Origin: Candidatus Desulfofervidaceae bacterium
GTDB taxonomy: Bacteria > Desulfobacterota > Desulfofervidia > Desulfofervidales > Desulfofervidaceae
Assembly (NCBI GenBank): GCA_021160485.1
Contig: JAGHCL010000177.1
Span: 1-6,765, forward strand
Length of the DNA stretch: 6,765 bases
Reading direction: 5' to 3'
This document shows, in pieces, positions 1-5,224 of the stretch (within the stretch, counting starts at the first letter, position 1; each line of letters opens with the position of its first letter). A program made the translations under genes and the position numbers. The notes under the pieces were generated by a model, which was given only the letters and a program-made list of their open reading frames with translations, searched no databases and was not told the DNA's origin.

Positions 1-263
1 ACCCAGAGCAAGGCGGGCAACCAGCCCCAAGCTAAGGCAATCACTGGACCAACAATAGGAGCAGCGCCAGCAATGGAGGCAAAGTGATGGCCAAAAAGGA
101 CATACTTATTCGCTGGAATAAAATCTACCTCATCTCGCAAGCGCACAGCCGGTGTGGGTTGCTCTCCTGCCAACACAATCCGTGTCTGTAAAAAACGTCC
201 ATATAGCCTGTAACTTATAAAATAGAGCAATACACCACTGATAACAATTAGACTTGCGAACAA
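1..263 (-). CDS. cstA: Carbon starvation protein A (CstA family transporter), N-terminal part, cut by window edge
   Basis: Reverse translation of the left edge gives 87 complete codons and runs off the window. The protein starts with a hydrophobic segment (about residues 2-20, ending YFISYRLYGRFLQ) that fits the first membrane helix. It continues through VDFIPANKYVLFGHHFASIAG at residues 46-66 and APIVGPVIALAWGWLPALLW at about 68-87, the highly conserved CstA signature. CstA proteins are multi-spanning inner-membrane transporters, with peptide or pyruvate uptake shown for some members; the substrate here cannot be read. The start is a TTG: an in-frame TAA lies immediately upstream, and a strong GGAGGAG ribosome site sits 7 nt before it, so no longer start is possible. 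CstA proteins usually exceed 500 residues, so most of the gene lies beyond the window. It is downstream of ahbA/B on the same strand but 322 bp away and probably has its own promoter. Confidence 0.93.
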   Translation of the reverse strand, partial: MFASLIVISGVLLYFISYRLYGRFLQTRIVLAGEQPTPAVRLRDEVDFIPANKYVLFGHHFASIAGAAPIVGPVIALAWGWLPALLW

Positions 264-275
264 TTACTCTCCTCC
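264..275 (-). promoter_or_regulatory. Ribosome binding site that fixes the TTG start of cstA
   Basis: On the minus strand GGAGGAGAGTAA runs directly into TTG. The GGAGG core ends 7 nt before the TTG, and the TAA just before TTG is in frame, so the TTG is the only start compatible with this site. Confidence 0.75.
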
Positions 276-299
276 ATTTTATGATAAAAGCTACGTTTT

Positions 300-328
300 G
301 GCTTAAAACGAAGTTACAAAAAAGTCAA
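300..328 (-). promoter_or_regulatory. Candidate promoter of cstA overlapping a small dyad
   Basis: The minus strand has TTGACT (positions 323-328, 5 of 6 to the sigma-70 -35 consensus), followed after 16-17 nt by a weak -10 (TTAAGC or TAAGCC). The -10 zone lies inside the inverted repeat CGTTTT-GGCTT-AAAACG (294-310), which could be an operator. A second TTGACA, a perfect -35, lies at 436-441 but has only a poor -10 (CTTTAT). The -35 calls are direct observations; promoter function is inferred. Confidence 0.4.
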
Positions 329-526
329 GAGTTTTTATTACGAAAGAAAAAAATTTTCGCTTAACGGTATGTTTGTTTCTTTAATCTTATTTTTTTCTTT
401 CCCGCTCTAGCGATAAAGGTGTGAACGCGTAGATGTGTCAATATATGGATGCGTTAATAAAACCGCTTTGAGACGTTCTAAATGTATTAACTTACGCTTT
501 CTTACATCCACGCTCTGGAGCTGGGT

Positions 527-540
527 TTGTATTTATACAA
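527..540. repeat. Perfect 14-bp palindrome, possible operator
   Basis: TTGTAT-TT-ATACAA has 6-bp arms around a 2-bp centre, with a further GG/CC pair two mismatches outward. Its symmetry and size resemble a repressor operator more than a terminator, because no T run follows on either strand. It lies 46 bp beyond the stop codon of ahbA/B and upstream of the cstA promoter candidates. Confidence 0.4.
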
Positions 541-585
541 CACCAGATACGAAAGGAGAGCGGCGGACAAGTTATAAAGATTTTT

Positions 586-1032
586 TTACACTTTAAATTT
601 GACCTTAATTTTAAATGTTTTTGTAGCCGGAAAGCTATACACTTCTTTAACACCTGTCTTCCGACGAACTTCTTCCAGGGCCTCTTCTATGTCTGCCATT
701 GTCGGAGCAATAAAGGTGAACCAAATATTGAAATTATCCCGCCGTTTATAGTTGTGGGTTACTCCTTTATATTTATTGACTACCTCTACAAATTTATCAA
801 TTTTATCTTCTGGCACCCGGGCTGCACATAGAGTGCTAGCGAAACCCAGTTTGTCTGAATTAAAATTTGCCCCAATTCGGCGAATGTATCCTCGCTCTTT
901 AAGCCGTTTTATCCGTTCAATTACCTCTTCTTCACTTAAGCCCAATTTTTCTGCTATGTCAGCATAAGGGTGAGAGGTGATGGGAAAATGTGCCTGAATT
1001 TCATTAATGATTTTGCGGTCAATTGCGTCCAT
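586..1032 (-). CDS. ahbA/B: Siroheme decarboxylase subunit (AhbA/AhbB, Lrp/AsnC-like fold)
   Basis: This 148-residue protein has an N-terminal winged-helix part (about 1-60, ending GYIRRIGANFNSDKLGF) and a C-terminal RAM-like part. In the latter, GVTHNYKRRDNFNIWFTF (residues 90-107) and FPATKTFKIKVKF (134-146) are characteristic of siroheme decarboxylases (AhbA, AhbB, NirD/L/G/H). True Lrp regulators lack the THNY-R...N-WFT block. The family removes two acetate carboxyl groups from siroheme to give 12,18-didecarboxysiroheme in the cytoplasm. The ATG start is supported by AAGGAG 6 nt upstream, which lies inside the last codons and stop of ahbC; the intergenic gap is only 3 bp, so translation is probably coupled. 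Known enzymes work as AhbA-AhbB heterodimers, and only one subunit is here. I cannot assign A or B from memory with confidence. The next step, AhbC, is encoded directly upstream. Confidence 0.9.
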   Translation of the reverse strand: MDAIDRKIINEIQAHFPITSHPYADIAEKLGLSEEEVIERIKRLKERGYIRRIGANFNSDKLGFASTLCAARVPEDKIDKFVEVVNKYKGVTHNYKRRDNFNIWFTFIAPTMADIEEALEEVRRKTGVKEVYSFPATKTFKIKVKFKV

Positions 1033-1035
1033 CGT

Positions 1036-2097
1036 TTACTCCTTGATTTTCATTGGTTGATATAGACACATAGGTTCTTGGGCCAGATAATCCCCTGTCA
1101 GGGCATACGCCCTAGCCCGGCAACCACCACACACCTGCCAATACTCACATTGGCCACATTTGCCTTTGTATTGTTTTTTATCCCGAAGCTTATTAAATAT
1201 CTCCGAGTTTCGCCAGATTTGAGAAAGAGGCTCTTTGCGCACATCTCCACATTCTACCTCTAGGTAACCACAGGTCTGGACTTTACCCATGCTGGAAACG
1301 AAACAAAATCCCATACCTGCCAGGCAACCCCGGGTAACTGCATCCAGGCCATGCGTAGCAAAGGTTACTTTCTCCCCTTTTTCTTTTGCCTTCTGTCTTA
1401 AGATGCGATAATATTGGGGTGCACAGGTTGCCTTCACCTGGATAGGTAACCTGCCCCTCTGTTCTACCAGCCAACTCAAGACATCTTCATATTCCTGAGG
1501 AGTAATGACTTCATTCATCAGGTGCTCTGCTCGCCCCATGGGAACTAAAAGAAAAATATGGTGGGCCACCGCACCCAATTTTATAGCTATCTCTTGGATG
1601 GCCGAAATTTCTTGTAAGTTAGTTTTAGTGATGGTAGTGTTGATCTGAAACTCTAAGCCACCTGTTTTTAGGGCCTCGATACCAGCCATTGTCCTTTCAA
1701 AGGCCCCTTTTACACCCCTGAACGTGTCATGAGCCGTGGCCGTGGCACCATCAATACTGATGCTTACCCGTTTAATTCCGGCCCGCTTTAAATCTTTAAC
1801 CCACTGTGGAGTAAGAAGAGTTCCGTTAGTTGCCAGCACCATCCGAAGACCCTTTTCTGTTCCATAGGCCGCTAATTCCAGGAGGTCTTCCCGCATCAAG
1901 GGTTCACCTCCAGTTAGAATAATAATGGGCTGGGCAAAGGTAGCAATGTCCTCCAAAATGGCCTTTGCCTCTTCAGTAGTCAATTCACCTGGAATAGGTT
2001 TATCTATGGCCTCTGCCCGACAATGCTTACAAGCCAGATTGCACCGTTTGGTCAATTCCCAAGCCAGTAGACGAAGAGGAGGAATCTTGTTTTGCAT
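1036..2097 (-). CDS. ahbC: 12,18-didecarboxysiroheme deacetylase (AhbC), radical SAM/SPASM enzyme
   Basis: This 353-residue radical SAM protein converts 12,18-didecarboxysiroheme to Fe-coproporphyrin III by removing two acetate side chains. The radical SAM cluster motif CxxxCxxC is at C19, C23 and C26 (RCNLACKHC), followed by TGGEP (62-66), ATNGTLLTP (89-97) and SISIDG (112-117). AhbC-type signatures follow: HIFLLVPMGRA (180-190), KATCAPQYYRI (222-232) and RGCLAGMGFCF (256-266). The C-terminal SPASM-like part has Cys at 276, 283, 314, 317, 323, 326 and 344 (GKCGQCEYWQVCGGCRARAY), expected to hold one or more auxiliary Fe-S clusters. Length and motif order match AhbC/NirJ and differ from AhbD. 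The ATG has GGAG 7 nt upstream. It is the first gene of the ahbC-ahbA/B unit and starts divergently from the helicase. A dyad sits just before its ribosome site. Confidence 0.93.
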   Translation of the reverse strand: MQNKIPPLRLLAWELTKRCNLACKHCRAEAIDKPIPGELTTEEAKAILEDIATFAQPIIILTGGEPLMREDLLELAAYGTEKGLRMVLATNGTLLTPQWVKDLKRAGIKRVSISIDGATATAHDTFRGVKGAFERTMAGIEALKTGGLEFQINTTITKTNLQEISAIQEIAIKLGAVAHHIFLLVPMGRAEHLMNEVITPQEYEDVLSWLVEQRGRLPIQVKATCAPQYYRILRQKAKEKGEKVTFATHGLDAVTRGCLAGMGFCFVSSMGKVQTCGYLEVECGDVRKEPLSQIWRNSEIFNKLRDKKQYKGKCGQCEYWQVCGGCRARAYALTGDYLAQEPMCLYQPMKIKE

Positions 2098-2110
2098 AAA
2101 AAATCTCCAG

Positions 2111-2133
2111 TTAAAGATTAAGCCTCTTTAATC
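2111..2133 (-). promoter_or_regulatory. Overlapping inverted repeats directly before the ahbC ribosome site
   Basis: Two mutually exclusive dyads share this stretch: TTAAAGA (2111-2117) with TCTTTAA (2125-2131), and GATTAA (2116-2121) with TTAATC (2128-2133). The ahbC GGAG site lies at 2105-2108, only two bases beyond. In RNA this could be a small hairpin next to the ribosome site; in DNA it could be an operator. The arms are AT-rich, so a folded RNA would be weak. Confidence 0.4.
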
Positions 2134-2217
2134 AAGGGATTATTTACACTAATTTTGCTAACAAAGCAAATCGGTTTTTGTTTTTTTCCTTTAGGTATAA
2201 AGATAGGCTTTTATATT

Positions 2218-2247
2218 TTGTGATTATCAAAATTGTTTTCATTTAAT
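2218..2247 (+). promoter_or_regulatory. Candidate upstream promoter of the helicase gene
   Basis: TTGTGA (2218-2223, 4 of 6) and TTTAAT (2242-2247, 5 of 6 to TATAAT) are separated by 18 bp. The palindrome TGATTATCA (2221-2229) overlaps the -35. In this AT-rich stretch such boxes arise easily by chance, so this is tentative. Confidence 0.25.
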
Positions 2248-2282
2248 TCTTGCCAAGGAGGGTAGCGAGGTAGGAGAAATTA

Positions 2283-2291
2283 TGCTATAGT
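2283..2291 (+). promoter_or_regulatory. Candidate extended -10 promoter of the helicase gene
   Basis: TGC-TATAGT matches the extended -10 form (TGn followed by a 5-of-6 TATAAT). No good -35 lies 17 bp upstream, as is common for extended -10 promoters. Transcription would start near 2298 and give a leader of about 220 nt. Confidence 0.3.
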
Positions 2292-2360
2292 AAGCCCCAC
2301 GAGCAGAAGATTTTCCTCTAAGGAGTAATAAAGAATAATTAATTCAAACCATTCCGTCCT

Positions 2361-2445
2361 CCACGACCATACACCTTTCCCAAAATCCCGGGGTGTGGTT
2401 ATCTCCTGACTTCCTGCATGTCTTATCAGGATGTGGTCGATGGTC
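2361..2445 (+). ncRNA. Possible structured 5' leader of the helicase mRNA
   Basis: Three nested stems are compatible with a three-way junction: CGACCA (2364-2369) with TGGTCG (2434-2439), enclosing ACACC (2371-2375) with GGTGT (2392-2396) and CCTGA (2405-2409) with TCAGG (2426-2430). The patch is more GC-rich than the rest of the spacer. DEAD-box helicase genes in several bacteria have long regulated leaders, so a regulatory role is plausible. It matches no riboswitch class that I recognise. Stems of 5-6 bp can arise by chance. Confidence 0.25.
2376..2387 (+). repeat. Third copy of the TTTCCCAAAATC motif
   Basis: The 12-bp core of repeat A is repeated exactly here, in the helicase leader and about 4.1 kb from the other copies. 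All three copies are in noncoding DNA and in the same orientation. Confidence 0.45.
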
Positions 2446-2517
2446 TTGCCTTAATATTACCCTTTAGTTGGAAGCAAAACAGCCGTAAGTAGTTAAAGAA
2501 AAAAGGAGAAAGCAATT

Positions 2518-4101
2518 ATGGAGAAATTAGAAAGGTTTAAAGTGCTTGGATTATCAGAAAGCACATTAAAAGCATTGAAGAAGAAGGGTTTTAAAGAACC
2601 TACCCCAATTCAGGAAAAAACAATTCCAATTCTTTTAAAAGAAGAAAAGGATATCGTAGGGCAGGCACAAACAGGGACGGGAAAGACTGCTGCCTTCGGA
2701 ATTCCGATAATTGAAAAGATGGAAGAAAACTCAAAGGTCGTGCAGGCACTTATTCTTGTTCCCACTAGAGAGCTGGCTATTCAAGTTTCAGAAGAGATAA
2801 ACTCTTTAAGAGGGGATAAAAAAGTTCAGGTATTGCCTGTATACGGTGGCCAGTCAATAGACCAGCAACTACGAAGATTAAAAAAAGGAGTTGATGTTGT
2901 CGTCGGAACTCCAGGCAGGATATTAGACCATATTGGAAGAAAAAGCCTGAATTTGAAAAACATTTCGTTTTTAGTGCTGGATGAAGCAGATGAAATGTTG
3001 AACATGGGATTTATAGATGATGTGGAAGAAATTCTAAAAAGTACCAGTGCAGAAAAGAGAATGTTACTTTTTTCTGCCACCATGCCAGAAGCAATAGTGC
3101 GCATAGCCAAAAAATACATGAGAAATTATGAAATCATAACCGTAAAAAGAGAACAACTTACCACAAGTCTTACAGATCAAATTTATTTTGAAGTCTCTGC
3201 TTTGGATAAATTTGAAGCCCTGTGTAGGATTATTGATATGGAAGAGGAATTTTATGGGCTCATATTTTGTAGAACAAAGGTGGACGTGGATAAAATTGCA
3301 AATAGGCTTATTGACCGGGGATATGAAGCAGATGCGTTGCATGGAGATATGTCTCAACATCAGAGAGAGAAAATAGTGCATAAGTTTAAGAAACGGAAGA
3401 TCAACATACTTGTGGCAACAGATGTTGCGGCTCGGGGCATAGACATTAATAACCTGACACATGTAATAAATTATGCTTTGCCTCAAGACCCTGATTCTTA
3501 TGTCCACAGGATAGGAAGGACTGGCAGAGCGGGCAAAGAAGGTACCGCCATAACTTTGGTTACCCCCGAAGAATCCAGAAGACTGTTTTTTATAAAAAAG
3601 GTTGCTAAAACTAATATTCGCAAAGAGAGGCTTCCGGGTATAGAAGATGTAATAAAGACCAAAAAAACAAGGATAAAAGCCGAGATTGAAACGATTGTTC
3701 AATCAGGAGACACTGATAATTATATTGAAATGGCGCAGGAACTATTAGAAAAGAATAAGCCAGAAAAGGTTTTGGCCGCTCTTTTAAAACATCTTTTCCA
3801 CGATGACCTTGATGAGAGAAATTATAATGAGATCAGAGAGGCTTCTGTTGAGAATAAAGGCAAAACAAAACTATTTGTGGCGTTGGGGAAAACAGATGGC
3901 ATGACGCCTAAAAAATTAGTAAACTTTATCCAACAAGAGACTAATGTTCCCAATAAGCAGATAAAAGATGTTAAGGTATTAGATAAATTTTCCTTTATCA
4001 CGGTTCCTTTCAAAGAAGCAGAGGTCATTCTGGGAAATTTTAAGAGAAAAAATAGAGGGAGAAGACCGCTTGTTGTGAAGTCAAAGGCAAAAAGATGTTA
4101 A
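2518..4101 (+). CDS. DEAD-box ATP-dependent RNA helicase (DeaD/DbpA-like) with C-terminal RNA-binding domain
   Basis: This 527-residue protein carries the full DEAD-box motif set: Q motif around FKEPTPIQ (25-32), motif I AQTGTGKT (50-57), Ia PTRELA (82-87), Ib TPGR (131-134), II DEAD (155-158), III SAT (186-188), IV LIFCRTK (248-254), V TDVAARGID (301-309) and VI HRIGRTGR (330-337). A linker follows. Residues about 448-508 (KTKLFVALGKTDGMTPKKLV onward) form a DbpA-type RNA-binding domain, then a basic tail. Such enzymes remodel RNA in ribosome assembly, mRNA decay or cold adaptation; the exact paralogue cannot be chosen. The ATG has AAAGGAGA with GGAG 9 nt upstream. It is the only plus-strand gene, lying between hemB and ahbC. 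It is clearly more AT-rich than both and prefers AGA/AGG for arginine, which suggests separate ancestry or insertion. No functional link to heme synthesis is known. Confidence 0.95.
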   Translation: MEKLERFKVLGLSESTLKALKKKGFKEPTPIQEKTIPILLKEEKDIVGQAQTGTGKTAAFGIPIIEKMEENSKVVQALILVPTRELAIQVSEEINSLRGDKKVQVLPVYGGQSIDQQLRRLKKGVDVVVGTPGRILDHIGRKSLNLKNISFLVLDEADEMLNMGFIDDVEEILKSTSAEKRMLLFSATMPEAIVRIAKKYMRNYEIITVKREQLTTSLTDQIYFEVSALDKFEALCRIIDMEEEFYGLIFCRTKVDVDKIANRLIDRGYEADALHGDMSQHQREKIVHKFKKRKINILVATDVAARGIDINNLTHVINYALPQDPDSYVHRIGRTGRAGKEGTAITLVTPEESRRLFFIKKVAKTNIRKERLPGIEDVIKTKKTRIKAEIETIVQSGDTDNYIEMAQELLEKNKPEKVLAALLKHLFHDDLDERNYNEIREASVENKGKTKLFVALGKTDGMTPKKLVNFIQQETNVPNKQIKDVKVLDKFSFITVPFKEAEVILGNFKRKNRGRRPLVVKSKAKRC

Positions 4102-4104
4102 TAA

Positions 4105-4136
4105 GAAAAAGGGGCCGAAAGGTCCCTTTCTTTTAT
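4105..4136. terminator. Bidirectional intrinsic terminator between the helicase and hemB
   Basis: A 9-bp stem, AAAGGGGCC (4108-4116) with GGTCCCTTT (4121-4129) including one G-T pair, is closed by a GAAA tetraloop (4117-4120). On the plus strand it is followed by CTTTTATT, and on the minus strand by TTCTTATT. It begins 4 nt after the helicase stop and overlaps the hemB stop codon at its far side. It can therefore end both convergent transcripts, and it would separate hemB from the ahbC unit further along the minus strand. Confidence 0.85.
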
Positions 4137-5107
4137 TCACTTAACCATCTAGCCACATCTTTGGCGAAGTAAGTAAGAATCAAATCTGCTCCCGCTCGTT
4201 TAATAGAAGTTAGCGCTTCTAAGACCACCCGTTTTTCCTCCAGCCAGCCATTAGCAATGGCGGCCTTTAACATTGCAAATTCCCCACTGACATTATAGGC
4301 GGCGATAGGCCGATTTACCGCCTTTCTTACGCGATAAATAATGTCTAAATAAGGTAAAGCTGGCTTAACCATGATAATATCTGCTCCTTCAGCTACATCC
4401 AGTTCTGCTTCTCTCACTGCCTCCCGTGCATTGGGTGGATCCATCTGGTAACTACGTCTATCGCCAAATTGAGGAGCAGACTCTGCAGCTTCTCGAAAAG
4501 GCCCATAAAAGGCTGAGGCATATTTGACCGCATAAGACATGATGGGAATATGGTTAAATCCTGCCTGGTCCAGTGCTTCTCTAATTGCCTTTACGCGGCC
4601 ATCCATCATGTCCGAAGGGGCGACCATGTCTGCCCCGGCTTCAGCGTGAGAAACGGCCTCTTTCGCTAATAAGGCCAAAGTAGCATCATTATCTACTTTT
4701 CCATTTTTTATCACTCCACAATGCCCATGACTGGTATATTCACACAGACACACATCGGTAATGACAATGATATCAGGCACCGTATCCTTAATGGCCTTAA
4801 TGGCCCTCTGGATGATACCATCTTTGGCATAAGCCTCACTGCCTACCTCATCTTTTTTTTCTGGAATACCAAACAAGATAATAGCTGGAATACCCAACTG
4901 CTGAACATCTTTTACTTCTTTTACCAACTCATCAATTGAGAACCTATAATTGCCAGGCATGGAGGAAATGGGTTCTTTTACGCCTTGTCCCGGTTGAACA
5001 AAGAGAGGAAAGATCAAATCGTCCACCTGGAGGTAGGTTTCTCTAACCATCCGACGCAGGTTCTCTTTTTGCCGCAAACGCCGGGGACGATATTGAGGAA
5101 AATACAT
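4133..5107 (-). CDS. hemB: Porphobilinogen synthase (delta-aminolevulinic acid dehydratase)
   Basis: HemB condenses two 5-aminolevulinate molecules into porphobilinogen, the shared precursor of siroheme and heme, in the cytoplasm. From the chosen start the protein has 324 residues, the usual length. It begins [12 protein letters not shown], the normal HemB N-terminus. The zinc-type cysteines are C120, C122 and C130 ([14 protein letters not shown]). The two active-site lysines are K195 ([17 protein letters not shown]) and K248 ([12 protein letters not shown]). [16 protein letters not shown] residues appear at 214-224 as [11 protein letters not shown]. The start at 5107 is preceded by AGGAGG with 8 nt spacing. 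An in-frame ATG at 5200 would add 31 residues but has a poorly placed ribosome site and no family support. The gene lies 117 bp after ahbD on the same strand, and its transcript is ended by the terminator at its 3' end. Confidence 0.96.
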   Translation of the reverse strand: MYFPQYRPRRLRQKENLRRMVRETYLQVDDLIFPLFVQPGQGVKEPISSMPGNYRFSIDELVKEVKDVQQLGIPAIILFGIPEKKDEVGSEAYAKDGIIQRAIKAIKDTVPDIIVITDVCLCEYTSHGHCGVIKNGKVDNDATLALLAKEAVSHAEAGADMVAPSDMMDGRVKAIREALDQAGFNHIPIMSYAVKYASAFYGPFREAAESAPQFGDRRSYQMDPPNAREAVREAELDVAEGADIIMVKPALPYLDIIYRVRKAVNRPIAAYNVSGEFAMLKAAIANGWLEEKRVVLEALTSIKRAGADLILTYFAKDVARWLSE

Positions 5108-5115
5108 AAATATGG

Positions 5116-5121
5116 CCTCCT
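5116..5121 (-). promoter_or_regulatory. Ribosome binding site that decides the hemB start
   Basis: A full-consensus AGGAGG stands 8 nt before the ATG at 5107, the start that yields a normal HemB N-terminus. The upstream in-frame ATG (5200) has no comparably placed site. Confidence 0.8.
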
Positions 5122-5127
5122 CTACTT

Positions 5128-5157
5128 GGTATATGCGTTTATGCGAAAATGTGTTAA
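5128..5157 (-). promoter_or_regulatory. Weak candidate internal promoter for hemB
   Basis: TTAACA (5152-5157, 5 of 6) and TATACC (5128-5133, 4 of 6) are 18 bp apart on the minus strand. Transcription would begin about at the ribosome site, leaving a very short leader, so this may be a chance match. The 117-bp gap after ahbD leaves room for a promoter but does not prove one. Confidence 0.22.
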
Positions 5158-5224
5158 TGCATTTCCTATTGACTGCACACTTAAAACAGCTCCCATTCAC
5201 CTACCTATTATTGGCTAGCAGCCA

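Larger units (their letters stand above)
264..585. other. AT-rich intergenic region between ahbA/B and cstA
   Basis: These 322 bp contain no convincing reading frame on either strand. They hold the cstA ribosome site and candidate promoters, the dyad at 294-310 and a second perfect dyad TTGTAT-TT-ATACAA at 527-540. There is no GC-rich hairpin followed by a T tract behind ahbA/B, so no clear intrinsic terminator separates the heme genes from cstA, and some readthrough is possible. Confidence 0.6.
2098..2517. other. Divergent intergenic region between ahbC and the DEAD-box helicase
   Basis: These 420 bp are AT-rich on the ahbC side and more GC-rich around 2355-2450. They contain an inverted repeat before ahbC (2111-2133), a TGATTATCA palindrome (2221-2229), two candidate plus-strand promoters (2218-2247 and 2283-2291) and a possible structured leader (2361-2445). 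A minus-strand promoter for ahbC must lie here, but I see only weak boxes, for example TTGCTT-17 nt-TAAATA. No convincing gene is present: one minus-strand frame stays open for about 56 codons (2284-2454) but lacks an ATG, GTG or TTG near its beginning, lacks a ribosome site and is not recognisable. Confidence 0.6.

Noticed and set aside
752..967. A plus-strand open frame opposite ahbA/B
   Set aside because: Antisense to a conserved enzyme, with no ribosome site and no recognisable sequence.
586..1032. Annotation as an Lrp/AsnC transcription regulator
   Set aside because: The fold is shared, but the THNY-R, N-WFT and PATK-FKI motifs and the position after ahbC fit siroheme decarboxylase much better.
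1078..2131. Several short open frames overlapping ahbC on both strands
   Set aside because: All are shadows of the radical SAM gene, whose own frame carries every expected cysteine motif.
2284..2454. A minus-strand open frame of about 56 codons in the divergent spacer, containing TTPRDFGKGVWSWRTEWF
   Set aside because: No ATG, GTG or TTG near its beginning, no ribosome site and no family that I recognise. At most it is a gene remnant, which cannot be shown without a search.
3064..3702. A 212-codon open frame on the minus strand inside the helicase gene
   Set aside because: It lies wholly antisense to well-conserved helicase motifs, has no recognisable domain, and its composition is what the antisense of an AT-rich gene gives.
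5210..5224. Hairpin TGGCT/AGCCA just after the ahbD stop, as a terminator before hemB
   Set aside because: A 5-bp stem without a following T tract; more likely chance in an operon spacer.
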